Shown here piece by piece: positions 55,053-64,000 of a stretch of DNA of 64,000 nucleotides. Position numbers and translations under genes: made by a program. Within the stretch, counting starts at the first letter, position 1, and each line of letters starts with the position of its first letter. Below the pieces are notes generated by a model. That model was given only the letters and a program-made list of their open reading frames with translations. It had not been told where the DNA came from and did no database searches. This stretch comes from Sphingobium vermicomposti (GTDB lineage: Bacteria > Pseudomonadota > Alphaproteobacteria > Sphingomonadales > Sphingomonadaceae). The stretch is taken from contig NZ_JAASQR010000002.1 of the NCBI RefSeq assembly GCF_011762025.1, positions 372,001-436,000 of the forward strand. The letters are read 5' to 3'.

Positions 55053-57116
55053 ATGCGACCAGATATCCTCAACCCACTCTTCGCCGAAATCGAAGCGCTC
55101 AAAGGCGTAGGCCCCGCGCTGGCCAAGCCGCTGGAACGCCTTGGGCTGGCCCGCGCCGTCGATGTGGCGTTTCACCTGCCGGTCAGCTTTGTTGATCGCC
55201 ACATGGTGGACGAACTGCATCTGTCCGATTCAGGGCGCGTCGTCGGCATCATCCTCACGCCCACCGATTACCGGGCATCGGGCAGCGCGCGCGCGCCCTT
55301 TCGCGTGCATGCACAGGACAGGCACGGCAACAGCGTGGGGCTGGTCTATTTTGGCCGCAACAGCGCCTGGCCCCGCAAGTTGTTGCCGCTGGGCGAACCC
55401 AAATTCATTTCCGGCAAGCTGGAAGCCTATGGCGATAATCTTCAGATCGTCCACCCCGACTATGTCCTGCCGCCGGAGGAAGCCGCCACCATTCCCGCGC
55501 GCGAACCAGTCTATGGCCTGTCCGAAGGTCTGACCAACAACCGCATGCGCGATCTTGTGGCGCAATCCCTGCTTCGCGCGCCTGAACTTCCTGAATGGAT
55601 CGAACCCAGCCTGCTCGCCCGCAAGGGGTGGCCCGTCTGGCGCGAAGCCCTGACTCGCATTCACGCCGATCCCAGCGATGCACAGGCGCGGGAACGCCTC
55701 GCCTATGATGAAATCTTCGCGGGCCAACTCGCGCTGATGCTGGTTCGCCAGTCGTCCCGCAAGCGCAGGGGCATGCCGATCGCTGGAGATGGCCGCTTGC
55801 GCGCGATGCTGCAATTGCCCTTCGCCCCGACAGGCGCCCAACGCCGCGCTTTCGGAGAGATTGAGGGCGACATGGCGCAGCCTGTCCCCATGCTCCGCCT
55901 GCTTCAGGGGGATGTGGGGTCGGGCAAGACTCTGGTGGCGCTGATGGCGCTTCTCAACACGGTCGAAGCTGGTGCACAGGGCGCGCTCCTAGCCCCGACC
56001 GAAATTCTCGCTCGCCAGCATTATGAAACATTGCGCAAAATGGTGTCAGGGCTTCCCGTCACCATCGCGATCCTGACAGGCCGGGAAAAGGGCAAGACCC
56101 GTGAGTCAACGCTGATGGGCCTGGCGGATGGCAGCATCGACATCCTCGTCGGCACGCACGCCATTTTCCAGGAAGCGGTCCGTTACAAGAATCTCGCGCT
56201 GGCGGTCATTGATGAGCAGCATCGCTTCGGCGTGGCCCAGCGCATGATGCTGGCTTCCAAAGCCGAGCGCACGCCGCATCTGCTGGTGATGACGGCTACC
56301 CCGATCCCGCGCACCCTGACGCTGACCTATTATGGCGAGATGGACGTGTCGCGACTGGACGAAATGCCGCCGGGCCGCCAGCCGATTCAGACCGTCGTCA
56401 TGTCCGCCAACCGCCTTGATGAAGTAGTGGAAGCGCTCGCCCGCCATGTCGAAGGCGGCGGCCAGGCCTATTGGGTCTGCCCCCTGGTCGAGGAAAGTGA
56501 AACCAGCGACCTGGCCGCCGCCGAAGCACGGGCGGAAATGCTGCGGCTTCGTTTCGGCGAGCTTGTCGGACTTGTTCATGGCCGCATGAAAGGGCCGGAC
56601 AAGGACGCGGCGATGGACGCATTCGCCACGGCCCGGACCAGGATACTCGTCGCGACCACGGTCATCGAGGTCGGCGTTGATGTGCCCAACAGCAACCTGA
56701 TCATCATTGAAGGCGCGGATCGCTTCGGCCTTGCCCAGCTTCACCAGCTGCGCGGGCGGGTCGGGCGGGGGCAGAATCACAGCGTCTGCATCCTCCTTCG
56801 CGGCGGCGCTCTGTCCGAAACCAGCCGCGCCCGTCTCGCGCTGATGCGGGAAACCAATGACGGTTTCCGCATAGCGGAAGAAGATTTGCGCCTGCGTGGT
56901 GCGGGTGAGATATTGGGGACCCGGCAATCCGGTGAGCAGCAACTGAAACTCGCGAGTCCCGAACATCTGTCGGCGCTGCTGGATTCAGCCTGCGACGACG
57001 CCCATCTTCTGATCGACCGCGACGGCGGCCTTAGCGAAGCCAGGGGCGAAGCTGCAAGAACCTGCCTCTACCTTTTTGAACGGGACGCGGCGGTGGGCTT
57101 GCTTCGGAGCGGGTAG
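55053..57116 (+). CDS. recG: ATP-dependent DNA helicase RecG
   Basis: A 687-residue protein from MRPDILNPLFAEIEALKGVG; the frame is open 22 codons further upstream. The N-terminal wedge domain includes the OB fold (VVGIILTPTDYRASG, GLVYFGRNSAWPRKLLPLGE). Walker A is LLQGDVGSGKTLVALMALL, motif II is VIDEQHRFGVAQR, and VMTATPIPRTLTLTYYGEMD, ATTVIEVGVDVPNSNLIIIE and LHQLRGRVGRGQ are the other helicase motifs. It reverses stalled replication forks and processes recombination intermediates. It converges with the PilZ gene. Confidence 0.97.
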   Translation: MRPDILNPLFAEIEALKGVGPALAKPLERLGLARAVDVAFHLPVSFVDRHMVDELHLSDSGRVVGIILTPTDYRASGSARAPFRVHAQDRHGNSVGLVYFGRNSAWPRKLLPLGEPKFISGKLEAYGDNLQIVHPDYVLPPEEAATIPAREPVYGLSEGLTNNRMRDLVAQSLLRAPELPEWIEPSLLARKGWPVWREALTRIHADPSDAQARERLAYDEIFAGQLALMLVRQSSRKRRGMPIAGDGRLRAMLQLPFAPTGAQRRAFGEIEGDMAQPVPMLRLLQGDVGSGKTLVALMALLNTVEAGAQGALLAPTEILARQHYETLRKMVSGLPVTIAILTGREKGKTRESTLMGLADGSIDILVGTHAIFQEAVRYKNLALAVIDEQHRFGVAQRMMLASKAERTPHLLVMTATPIPRTLTLTYYGEMDVSRLDEMPPGRQPIQTVVMSANRLDEVVEALARHVEGGGQAYWVCPLVEESETSDLAAAEARAEMLRLRFGELVGLVHGRMKGPDKDAAMDAFATARTRILVATTVIEVGVDVPNSNLIIIEGADRFGLAQLHQLRGRVGRGQNHSVCILLRGGALSETSRARLALMRETNDGFRIAEEDLRLRGAGEILGTRQSGEQQLKLASPEHLSALLDSACDDAHLLIDRDGGLSEARGEAARTCLYLFERDAAVGLLRSG

Positions 57117-57132
57117 GATTACGGAAGCTGCT

Positions 57133-57486
57133 TCACCACGCCGTCTGACGGGGCGGGATGAGCGATAGCATCGCTTCATAAATGCGCGGTTCGACCGGCT
57201 GAAGGAACTCGACCCCGATCCGTTTGTCCTCGGACCATCGCACTTCGGTTTTCATGTCCTTGACGATGGGTAGCCAGACCGACAATCGCTGACCGACCAT
57301 CAACTCTGCCTCCGTCCGGCACATAAGGCCAAGGGGCGAAATGTTGATGATCCGCGCGCCGTGCGACTGGCCGCCGACCAGGATGTGGCTGACCATATCG
57401 ACGAGAACGCGGGGCGCTCGCCGTTGATCTATGGAAGGATCGCGCGATTTGGCGACATGGGCGAGGCTTGCGAGCACCGAAGACAT
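57133..57486 (-). CDS. PilZ domain protein (putative c-di-GMP effector)
   Basis: A 117-residue single-domain protein. RRAPR at 22-26 gives the RxxxR half of the c-di-GMP site, and INISPLG (Asn48, Ser50, Gly53) matches the D/NxSxxG half. The remaining strands (AELMVGQRLSVWLPIVKDMK, EVRWSEDKRIGVEFL) fit a PilZ barrel. Binding to c-di-GMP is therefore plausible; the downstream target is unknown. It is the third c-di-GMP-related gene in the window, at a different locus from the two enzymes. Confidence 0.9.
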   Translation of the reverse strand: MSSVLASLAHVAKSRDPSIDQRRAPRVLVDMVSHILVGGQSHGARIINISPLGLMCRTEAELMVGQRLSVWLPIVKDMKTEVRWSEDKRIGVEFLQPVEPRIYEAMLSLIPPRQTAW

Positions 57487-57561
57487 GAGGCGCAGACTAG
57501 GACATGGAAGATCATCGCTTCCTTACCGTTCATAGTTTACGTCGCTTTAACACTCATATTT

Positions 57562-58779
57562 TCAAGCGGTTACCAGCCCGTGCTTCTTTGCCCCGAAGCT
57601 GACCTTGTCGCCTGCCTTGAGAGCCGTCGCGGGATCGCTGACAACCTCGCCATTCACGCGGATGGCGCCTTCGGTCAGTTTGCGGCGCACTTCCTTGTTG
57701 GACGTCGCAAAGCCCAGCGCGGTAGTGCCCTGAACGATGTTCAGCCCGTCCGCGCCGACGCTGACGGTTGGCAGATTGACGTCTGACGCGCCTTCTTCGA
57801 ATGTCTTGCGCGCCGTTTCCGCCGCCGCAGTCGCTGCATCGATGCCCCGGCAGAGCGCCGTCGCTTCATTGGCGAGGATTTTCTTTGCCTCGTTGATCTC
57901 CGCGCCCTGCAGCGCGGCCAGCCGATTGATCTCATCCATCGGCAGATCGGTGAACAGACGTAGCCTGGTCGCGACGTCGGCGTCGGCGGTATTCCGCCAG
58001 AACTGCCAATAGTCGTAGCTGGAAAGCTGATCCTCGTTCAGCCACACGGCGCCGCCCACCGTCTTGCCCATCTTGGTCCCGTCAGCGTTGGTCAGCAGCG
58101 GGGTGGTGAGGCCGAAAACCTGCGTTCCGTCCACGCGCCGAGCCAGCTCGACACCGTTCACGATATTGCCCCACTGATCCGACCCGCCCATCTGAAGCCG
58201 GCAGCCCGACCGACGCGACAGCTCCAGAAAATCATAGGCCTGTAGGATCATATAGTTGAATTCAAGGAAGCTGAGCGACTGTTCGCGATCCAGCCGCATC
58301 TTGACCGAGTCAAAGCTCAGCATCCGGTTGACCGAAAAATGCTGGCCGATGTCGCGCAGGAAGGGGATATATTCCAGCCGGTCGAGCCATTCCGCATTGT
58401 CCAGCATGATGGCGTCCGTCGGACCGTCGCCGAACGTCAGGAACCGTTCAAACACGCTTTTGATGCTCGCCACATTCTGCGCGATCAGGTCGGTGGTCAG
58501 CAGCTTACGTGCTTCATCCTTGAAACTTGGGTCGCCAATCTTGCCGGTTCCGCCACCCATCAGGACGATTGGCTTGTGCCCGGCCTTTTGCAACTGCCGC
58601 AGCATCATGATCGACACGAGATGGCCGACATGCAGTGATGGGGCGGTGGGATCAAAACCGATATAGCCCGGCACGACCTGCTTTGTGGCGAGCGCATCCA
58701 GCCCCCCAGCGTCGGTCAACTGGTGGATGTAGCCGCGCGTTTCGAGCAGGCGGAGCAGATCGGATTGATAGCTGGTCAT
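57562..58779 (-). CDS. tyrS: Tyrosine-tRNA ligase
   Basis: A 405-residue protein from [27 protein letters not shown] lies upstream, and the longer open frame to 59034 has no support. [17 protein letters not shown] is the HIGH-like motif, [20 protein letters not shown] and [15 protein letters not shown] bind tyrosine, and [13 protein letters not shown] is the KMSKS-like loop. The C-terminal S4 domain ([20 protein letters not shown]) binds tRNA. All catalytic motifs are intact. It is divergent from anmK. Confidence 0.97.
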   Translation of the reverse strand: MTSYQSDLLRLLETRGYIHQLTDAGGLDALATKQVVPGYIGFDPTAPSLHVGHLVSIMMLRQLQKAGHKPIVLMGGGTGKIGDPSFKDEARKLLTTDLIAQNVASIKSVFERFLTFGDGPTDAIMLDNAEWLDRLEYIPFLRDIGQHFSVNRMLSFDSVKMRLDREQSLSFLEFNYMILQAYDFLELSRRSGCRLQMGGSDQWGNIVNGVELARRVDGTQVFGLTTPLLTNADGTKMGKTVGGAVWLNEDQLSSYDYWQFWRNTADADVATRLRLFTDLPMDEINRLAALQGAEINEAKKILANEATALCRGIDAATAAAETARKTFEEGASDVNLPTVSVGADGLNIVQGTTALGFATSNKEVRRKLTEGAIRVNGEVVSDPATALKAGDKVSFGAKKHGLVTA

Positions 58780-58835
58780 AACGCCGCGTCCTCTAGCATC
58801 GGCTTTACCGCACGAAAAGGCCCGATAGCCCAAGG

Positions 58836-58873
58836 TCCGTTCAGGCGGCGCTTGTCGAAGCCGCCCACTTCTC
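58836..58873. repeat. Degenerate half-copy of the sdhE-mfd inverted repeat
   Basis: TCCGTTCAGGCGGCGCTTGT and the following CGAAGCC...CACTTCT match the left arm and adjoining centre at 54604-54641 with a few substitutions, but no right arm is found. It lies in the divergent tyrS-anmK gap, where promoters are expected. Confidence 0.55.
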
Positions 58874-58918
58874 CCTACAAGGAGCAACTGGGCAAAGTTG
58901 CAGGAATGTGGGCGAAGA

Positions 58919-60016
58919 ATGACCAAGATGCTGGCAATCGGCCTGATGTCGGGGACGTCGCGCGACGGTATCGACGCTGCGTTGATCGAAACCGACGGCG
59001 AAGCCAGTGTTGCAGCGGTCGCCTTCCACGCCAAGGCTTATGCCGACGGCTTTCGCCTGCGCCTTGCCGAAGCGTGCCAGCGCGCCATGGCGATGGACAA
59101 GCCCGGTTTCGAACCGATCATTCACGCGGTGGAGGAAGAACTGACTGCTCTGCACGTCGATGCGGTGGCCGATCTGCTCAGCCGTAGCGGGCATGTGGCG
59201 CAGGATATTTCCGTCATCGGCTTCCATGGGCACACGGTCGCGCATCGCCCGGAACGGAAATGGACCTGGCAGATCGGGGACGGTGCGGCGCTCGCGGGCG
59301 CATTCGGGATTCCGGTAGTAGGCGATCTGCGAAGCGATGATGTCCGCGCAGGCGGGCAGGGCGCGCCTTTGATGCCGGTCTATCATCGCGCGCTTGCCGG
59401 AACGCTGCCCAAGCCCGTCGCCATCCTAAACCTGGGCGGGGTCGCCAACATCACGGCTATCGGGCCGGACGGCGCGCTGGTGGCGTTTGACACCGGCATG
59501 GCGAGCGGCCTGATCGACAATTGGATGCAGACGCATGGCGATGTCGCCTTTGACGCGGACGGGCAGGCGGCGGCGCGTGGCATGGTGGATGAAGCGCGGC
59601 TTGCTACGCTGATGGCCGATCCCTGGTTCGGCCTTGCGCCGCCCAAGAGCATCGACCGTGAGGCATTTTCCATCGAATCCATTCGCGGGCTGGAACTGGA
59701 CGATGGCGCGGCGACGCTCACCGCCTTTTCGGCGGCGGCGGTAGCGCGAGGGCTGGAGCATCTGCCCGAACGGCCCCGGCGCATCTATGTGGCGGGGGGA
59801 GGACGTCACAATGCGACGCTGATGACGATGCTGCGCACGCGCACCGGCATCGATGTGCGGTCGGTGGATGAGCTGGGCTGGGATGGCGACGCGCTGGAGG
59901 CGCAGGGTTTCGCCTATATGGCTGTCCGCCATCTGAAGGGATTGCCGATCAGCTTTCCCGGCACCACCGGCGTCCCCCATCCACTGCAGGGCGGCGTTCT
60001 GTTCCCGCCTGCCTGA
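58919..60016 (+). CDS. anmK: Anhydro-N-acetylmuramic acid kinase
   Basis: A 365-residue protein from [20 protein letters not shown]; the exact start is uncertain, with Met at 58928 also possible. [14 protein letters not shown] is the ATP-binding N-terminal motif, [44 protein letters not shown], and [15 protein letters not shown] are conserved AnmK segments. [14 protein letters not shown] is the C-terminal phosphate-binding loop. It phosphorylates and opens anhydroMurNAc during peptidoglycan recycling. It converges with the VWA gene, with three bases between stops. Confidence 0.96.
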   Translation: MTKMLAIGLMSGTSRDGIDAALIETDGEASVAAVAFHAKAYADGFRLRLAEACQRAMAMDKPGFEPIIHAVEEELTALHVDAVADLLSRSGHVAQDISVIGFHGHTVAHRPERKWTWQIGDGAALAGAFGIPVVGDLRSDDVRAGGQGAPLMPVYHRALAGTLPKPVAILNLGGVANITAIGPDGALVAFDTGMASGLIDNWMQTHGDVAFDADGQAAARGMVDEARLATLMADPWFGLAPPKSIDREAFSIESIRGLELDDGAATLTAFSAAAVARGLEHLPERPRRIYVAGGGRHNATLMTMLRTRTGIDVRSVDELGWDGDALEAQGFAYMAVRHLKGLPISFPGTTGVPHPLQGGVLFPPA

Positions 60017-60019
60017 TCG

Positions 60020-61195
60020 TCAGCGTTTGCGGGTCAGTTCGCGCATGGCCCCGTCGATACCCTCGATCGTCAGGGGATACATGCGGTCGTTCATGATCTC
60101 CCGTATCATCCGGTTCGACTGGCTATAATCCCATTGGGCGCGGGGAAGCGGGTTCAGCCACACGGCCGCCGGATAGGTATGTAGCAGGCGGCTCATCCAG
60201 ACCGATCCAGCTTCATCATTCATATGTTCCACCGATCCGCCGGGATGCATGATCTCATAGGGGCTCATGGTCGCGTCTCCGACCAGGATCACCTTATAAT
60301 CATGCCCATATTTGTGGAGGATGTCCCAGGTGGGCAACCGCTCCGCAAAGCGGCGGCGGTTATCCTTCCACACGCCTTCATAAAGGCAATTGTGGAAGTA
60401 GAAGAATTCCATATTCTTAAATTCGCTGGTGGCTGCCGAAAACAGCTCCTCGCACAGGCTGATGAATGGGTCCATGGACCCGCCCACGTCGAAAAAGATC
60501 AGCAGCTTGACCGCATTGTGCCGCTCTGGCCGCATGCGGATGTCCAGCCATCCCTGACGGGCTGTGCCACGGATCGTTTCATCCAGGTCCAACTCACTCG
60601 CGGCACCTTCCCTTGCGAAGCGGCGAAGGCGACGCAGCGCGACCTTGATGTTGCGCGTGCCCAGTTCCTTGTCATTATCCAGATTCTGGAACTCGCGCTT
60701 TTCCCACACCTTGATCGCACGTTTGTGCCGACTTTCGCCGCCGATCCGCACGCCTTCCGGGTTGTAGCCGCCATGGCCGAAAGGCGACGTGCCGCCCGTG
60801 CCGATCCATTTGTTGCCGCCCTGATGGCGGCCCTTCTGTTCCTCCAGCCGCTTTTTGAGCGTGTCCATGATCTCGTCCCACGACCCCAGAGACTTGATCT
60901 TTTCCATCTCCTGCGCCGACAGATATTTTTCCGCGATCAGCCGCAGCCAGTCTTCCGGGATGTCCGCCTCGATCGTTTCAGCGTCCAGAACGCCCTTGAA
61001 GACGCGGGCAAATACCTGGTCGAAACGGTCGAGCAGCCCTTCATCTTTCACATAGGTCGCGCGGGCGAGATAATAGAATTCTTCTGGCTTCCACGCGATC
61101 ACGTCGCGATCGAGCGCCTCCAGCAACAGCAAATGCTCCTTGATGCCAGCTGGGATGCCAGCGGTGCGGAGCGCATCCAGAAAATTGAGCATCAT
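60020..61195 (-). CDS. VWA domain (CoxE-like) protein
   Basis: A 391-residue protein from MMLNFLDALRTAGIPAGIKE; the ATG at 61192 is equally possible, and AAGG lies upstream. The N-terminal helical half contains LRLIAEKYLSAQEMEKIKS and a Gly-rich linker (KWIGTGGTSPFGHGGYNPEG). The C-terminal von Willebrand A fold begins LLIFFDVGGSMDPFISL, a DxGxS form of the metal site, with VILVGDATMSPYEI and VWLNPLPRAQWDYSQS following. Such proteins pair with MoxR ATPases in metalloenzyme assembly or chaperone complexes. Its likely partner lies 1.6 kb away, beyond the chemoreceptor-like gene. Confidence 0.9.
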   Translation of the reverse strand: MMLNFLDALRTAGIPAGIKEHLLLLEALDRDVIAWKPEEFYYLARATYVKDEGLLDRFDQVFARVFKGVLDAETIEADIPEDWLRLIAEKYLSAQEMEKIKSLGSWDEIMDTLKKRLEEQKGRHQGGNKWIGTGGTSPFGHGGYNPEGVRIGGESRHKRAIKVWEKREFQNLDNDKELGTRNIKVALRRLRRFAREGAASELDLDETIRGTARQGWLDIRMRPERHNAVKLLIFFDVGGSMDPFISLCEELFSAATSEFKNMEFFYFHNCLYEGVWKDNRRRFAERLPTWDILHKYGHDYKVILVGDATMSPYEIMHPGGSVEHMNDEAGSVWMSRLLHTYPAAVWLNPLPRAQWDYSQSNRMIREIMNDRMYPLTIEGIDGAMRELTRKR

Positions 61196-61317
61196 GACCC
61201 GGCCCTTGTCTGACAGCGCAGGACGGGATGCAAGCTGGAGTGGGCAGGCTATGCGATAATTGTTGCATCGCATTACAAATGCGGCAGTATCCCCCAGATT
61301 AGCGGGGTGCAAAGTCA

Positions 61318-62697
61318 TTGAACAACGGCGATTTACTGATCGGGCTGGGGGAGCAGTCCGGCGACCTCGCGCTGCAATGCAGCGAGACGGCGGGCTTTCT
61401 CGGGGAGTTGACCCTGCGTATCCGGGAAGATTCGACCCGGCTTGGCCAACTGCAATCCAACATGGAAACGCTGGCGGTCAGCCAGAATGAAAGCGTCGCC
61501 GCCGCTCAGGAACTCAGCCTGACCGCGCGGCGTGCCGGGCGGATCATTGCCGAGGGGCATGAGGCGATCACCCTTTCGCTGACGGAGCTTAGCGGCCTGG
61601 TCGAACATGTCACCGGCCTGGAAGGACATCTGCGTCAGTTTTTGAGCGTCATCGAAACGGTCGGTGGTATATCGGACCAGCTGGCGGGGATCGCTCGCCA
61701 GACCCGCCTGCTGGGCGTCAACGCGGCGATCGAAGCAGCGCGCGGTGGAGAAGCGACGCAGGGCTTTGCCGTCGTGGCCGAAGAAATCCGCCGACTGGCC
61801 GGGCAGGCGGGTGATTCAGCCGCTTCGGTAGGCGATAAGCTGGGACTGCTGGATCGGGACGCCCGCTATCTTATCAGCGGGGTGGAGGCCAATATTCTTC
61901 GCGGTCGGGATGTGCGCGCGCATATCGATACGCTCAACAGGACGATGGCCGACATTGCGTCCCTGGTTACCCAGTTTGGCGAAAGGTCCGACGCGATCAT
62001 GTCGTGCACCGACGAAGCGGATGGCGATGTCGCGGCCCTGCGCCAGGGGCTGACGATCTTTAGCGGTTCTGCCGTCGAAAGCGCCTCTCGCGTCGAAGCG
62101 GCGCGCGGCCAGTTGGAGACGCTGGAAGCCATGGCGAACGACATGCTGAACGCGGCGGCGCACGGGAGCCATCAGACCCGCAACAGCCGCTATATCGCCT
62201 TTGCGGAAGAAGGCGCGGAAGAGGTCGCGGCGCTGATCGGGCAGGCGATAGACGCGGGCGAACTGACGACCGCGGCCCTGTTCGATACGGGCTATCGGCT
62301 GGTCCCCGGTTCTAATCCCGTCCAATATGAAAATGGCTTCACCGGCTTTGCGGACCGCTTCATTCAGCCGATACTCGACCGCCGGACCGCGCAGGATGAA
62401 GCTATCGTCGGCTGCTGCCTCATCGACATGAACGGTTACCTCCCCACGCATATCAGCGCGCGCAGTCTTCCGCAGCGACCGCGCGAGCCGCAATGGAACA
62501 TGGAACATTCGCGCAACCGGCAAATCTTCATGGACGGCCAGACCCGTCGCGCCTTGACCGGAGATGGCGACTTTTTCCTCTTCACCTATCGCCAGGATCT
62601 GGGCGAGGGGCGCTATCGGGCGTTGCGCAGCGTATTCGTGCCGCTCACGTTCGGGGGGCGACGCTGGGGCCTCTACGAAGTCGGATATCTGATCTGA
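61318..62697 (+). CDS. Soluble methyl-accepting chemotaxis-like protein with C-terminal sensory domain
   Basis: A 459-residue protein with a TTG start at 61318. No membrane helix is present. A helical signalling part spans roughly residues 40-270, with QTRLLGVNAAIEAARGGEAT and FAVVAEEIRRLAGQAGDSAA being the receptor hairpin tip and flank. The C-terminal part (about 290-459) contains FTGFADRFIQPILDRRTAQD, CCLIDMNGYLPTHI, MEHSRNRQIFMDGQTRRA and a Gly-Arg-Trp-Gly close, resembling the Cache-like domain found at the C-terminus of some cytoplasmic receptors. It lies between moxR-like and VWA genes but on the other strand. Confidence 0.85.
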   Translation: MNNGDLLIGLGEQSGDLALQCSETAGFLGELTLRIREDSTRLGQLQSNMETLAVSQNESVAAAQELSLTARRAGRIIAEGHEAITLSLTELSGLVEHVTGLEGHLRQFLSVIETVGGISDQLAGIARQTRLLGVNAAIEAARGGEATQGFAVVAEEIRRLAGQAGDSAASVGDKLGLLDRDARYLISGVEANILRGRDVRAHIDTLNRTMADIASLVTQFGERSDAIMSCTDEADGDVAALRQGLTIFSGSAVESASRVEAARGQLETLEAMANDMLNAAAHGSHQTRNSRYIAFAEEGAEEVAALIGQAIDAGELTTAALFDTGYRLVPGSNPVQYENGFTGFADRFIQPILDRRTAQDEAIVGCCLIDMNGYLPTHISARSLPQRPREPQWNMEHSRNRQIFMDGQTRRALTGDGDFFLFTYRQDLGEGRYRALRSVFVPLTFGGRRWGLYEVGYLI

Positions 62698-62770
62698 CGA
62701 GCGATGCGGTTGCCTTTAGTTGCCTATGCCGCGCGCGCCGCACGGTGACGTCGCCATTGGCGCATAGTCG

Positions 62771-63616
62771 TTATCGACCCTGCCGCCGCGCCATGAAGGC
62801 CAGCCGTTCGAACATCATGATATCCTGCTCATTCTTGAGCAACGCGCCATGGAGCGGCGGGATCGCCTTGGTCGGATCGCGGTCCTGCAGCACATCCAGC
62901 GGCATATCTTCCGCCAGGATCAGCTTCAGCCAGTCGAGCAGTTCGCTGGTTGAAGGCTTTTTCTTAAGGCCCGGAACATCGCGGATTTCGTAGAATATCT
63001 CCAGCGCCCGGCTGACTAGTATCTTCTGGATACCTGGAAAGTGGACATCAATGATGGCCTGCATCGTCTCCCGGTCAGGGAATTTGATGTAATGGAAGAA
63101 ACAGCGGCGCAGGAAGGCGTCGGGCAGTTCCTTTTCATTGTTTGACGTGATGACGACCACTGGCCGGTCCTTCGCGGCGACCGTCTCCCCCGTCTCATAG
63201 ACGTGGAAGGCCATGCGATCGAGTTCCTGCAACAGGTCGTTGGGAAATTCGATGTCGGCCTTGTCGATCTCGTCGATCAGCAGGACGGGCAAGGTGGGGG
63301 ATGTGAATGCCTCCCACAGCTTCCCCTTGCGGATATAGTTGCCAATGTCGTGGACGCGCGGGTCGCCCAACTGACCGTCGCGCAGGCGAGCGACGGCATC
63401 ATATTCATACAGGCCCTGATGCGCCTTGGTCGTCGATTTGACGTTCCATTCGATCAACGGCGCATCAAGCGCCTTGGCGATTTCCTGCGCCAGCACCGTC
63501 TTGCCGGTGCCCGGTTCCCCCTTTACGAGCAAGGGACGGCGCAGCAGCACCGCAGCGTTGACCGCGACCTTCAGATCGTCGGTCGCGACATAGTCTTCCG
63601 TACCTTCAAATCGCAT
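62771..63616 (-). CDS. MoxR-type AAA+ ATPase
   Basis: A 281-residue protein. LLVKGEPGTGKTVLAQEIAK is Walker A, LPVLLIDEIDKADIEFPNDL Walker B, and VVITSNNEKELPDAFLRRCF the sensor 1 and arginine-finger region. WNVKSTTKAHQGLYEYDAVA and DWLKLILAEDMP are typical of the CbbQ/MoxR branch. These ATPases remodel or metallate client proteins together with VWA partners. The expected partner, the CoxE-like gene at 60020-61195, is read in the same direction but is separated by the opposite-strand receptor gene. Confidence 0.93.
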   Translation of the reverse strand: MRFEGTEDYVATDDLKVAVNAAVLLRRPLLVKGEPGTGKTVLAQEIAKALDAPLIEWNVKSTTKAHQGLYEYDAVARLRDGQLGDPRVHDIGNYIRKGKLWEAFTSPTLPVLLIDEIDKADIEFPNDLLQELDRMAFHVYETGETVAAKDRPVVVITSNNEKELPDAFLRRCFFHYIKFPDRETMQAIIDVHFPGIQKILVSRALEIFYEIRDVPGLKKKPSTSELLDWLKLILAEDMPLDVLQDRDPTKAIPPLHGALLKNEQDIMMFERLAFMARRQGR

Positions 63617-63706
63617 CAGTTCGTCCGCTTATCCTGTTCGTCACCGACGTAGGGAAAGCGGCACGCGGTCGCAATGCGTTTGTCTGGCTGATCAGCAACG
63701 TGCCGG

Positions 63707-64000
63707 TTAGCGCTTATGGCGGCGCATCTGAGCCCGAGCCTTCAGCAGGTCCCACAAGCCGCGCTGCTGGGTTAATAGTTGCCGGGCACCGAACTGCATT
63801 GCCCGGTCGGTAGCGTCATCGCCGCCAATAGTGCGCGCAAGTGCAACGGTGGCTGCGCGGTCGGGCAGTTCGCAGGCATAGGGCTCAAGCCCTACGCGGA
63901 TCGCAGCGACGTCCAACCCGTGACGAACTGCGCGCCAGTCAAGGACCAGCGCGATGGCGGCACCCACGGCGCATCCGCGCCTGTCCGATTGGGCGAGCAT
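63707..64000 (-). CDS. Unrecognised protein, probably partial at the right edge
   Basis: 97 residues are visible, beginning with Met at the last bases of the window, so the true start may lie further right. CAVGAAIALVLDWRAVRHGL is a hydrophobic helix-like segment. It is followed by ATVALARTIGGDDATDRAMQ and a basic C-terminus (LWDLLKARAQMRRHKR). The pattern suggests a helical cytoplasmic protein, but I do not recognise the family. It lies upstream of the moxR-like gene on the same strand, 90 bases away. Confidence 0.55.
   Translation of the reverse strand: MLAQSDRRGCAVGAAIALVLDWRAVRHGLDVAAIRVGLEPYACELPDRAATVALARTIGGDDATDRAMQFGARQLLTQQRGLWDLLKARAQMRRHKR

Noticed and set aside
57562..59034. Long N-terminal extension of TyrS up to 59034
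   Set aside because: The extension overlaps anmK on the other strand and precedes a normal TyrS start with its own ribosome binding site at 58779.

Overview
The window is about 64 kb of high-GC chromosome, most probably from a Sphingomonadaceae (Sphingobium/Sphingomonas-type) alphaproteobacterium. This rests on the mix of housekeeping families, a single LolC/E-type permease, a ccm cluster without ccmAB, an AST arginine pathway, GumN/TraB lipoproteins and GC-biased third codon positions. The genus is inferred, not proven. Almost everything is core chromosome: no transposase, integrase, phage module, CRISPR array or toxin-antitoxin pair was recognised.

Layout. 1-9.4 kb: end of mutL, a secreted hypothetical, a leftward ychF / deoxyinosine glycosylase / MaoC group, an outer-membrane DUF2490-like protein, pgm, pth, rplY and two tandem TraB/GumN lipoproteins. 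9.5-15.5 kb: glyQ, glyS and ppdK rightward. 15.6-22 kb: a membrane HhH protein, tRNA-Arg(ACG), cobQ, astAB, a DUF481-like barrel and rppH. 22-27.2 kb: phrB, cfa, an SDR and purF. 27.4-32.2 kb: cytochrome c maturation operon ccmCDEFGHI. 32.4-42.7 kb: kup, a heat-shock-regulated hsp20, lolC/E-lolD, a membrane diguanylate cyclase and dnaE. 42.9-45.5 kb: a three-gene secreted-protein/M48-protease operon with lower GC3, followed by tRNA-Asn(GTT). 45.9-51 kb: nadK-moaA, a degenerate-GGDEF/EAL protein, a TorF-like porin and a small exported protein. 51-60 kb: mfd, sdhE, recG, a PilZ protein, tyrS and anmK. 60-64 kb: a VWA/CoxE-like protein and its likely MoxR AAA+ partner, separated by an opposite-strand soluble chemoreceptor-like gene, and a partial gene at the right edge.

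Functional threads. DNA repair is well represented (mutL, deoxyinosine glycosylase, phrB, mfd, recG). Three c-di-GMP proteins (a GGEEF synthase, an EAL protein and a PilZ protein) lie at separate loci. Envelope functions include LolCD, Cfa, M48 protease, lipoproteins and several predicted outer-membrane barrels. Many gene pairs share 4-base ATGA/GTGA stop-start overlaps: tandem TraB genes, astA-astB, ccmDE, ccmFG, ccmGH, ccmHI, the M48 operon and moaA-nadK.

Most interesting points. (1) A palindromic repeat with about 25-base arms occurs twice within 2 kb, once between glyQ and glyS and once in frame inside glyS, where it adds about 25 residues to the anticodon-binding part. (2) The middle of glyS has clearly different codon usage from its ends. 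(3) hsp20 has an RpoH-like promoter and a ROSE-like RNA-thermometer hairpin over its ribosome binding site. (4) A gene-free gap before lolC holds a perfect 34-base hairpin and an 11-base direct repeat. (5) The M48 operon next to tRNA-Asn looks compositionally foreign. No clearly new multi-gene system was identified.
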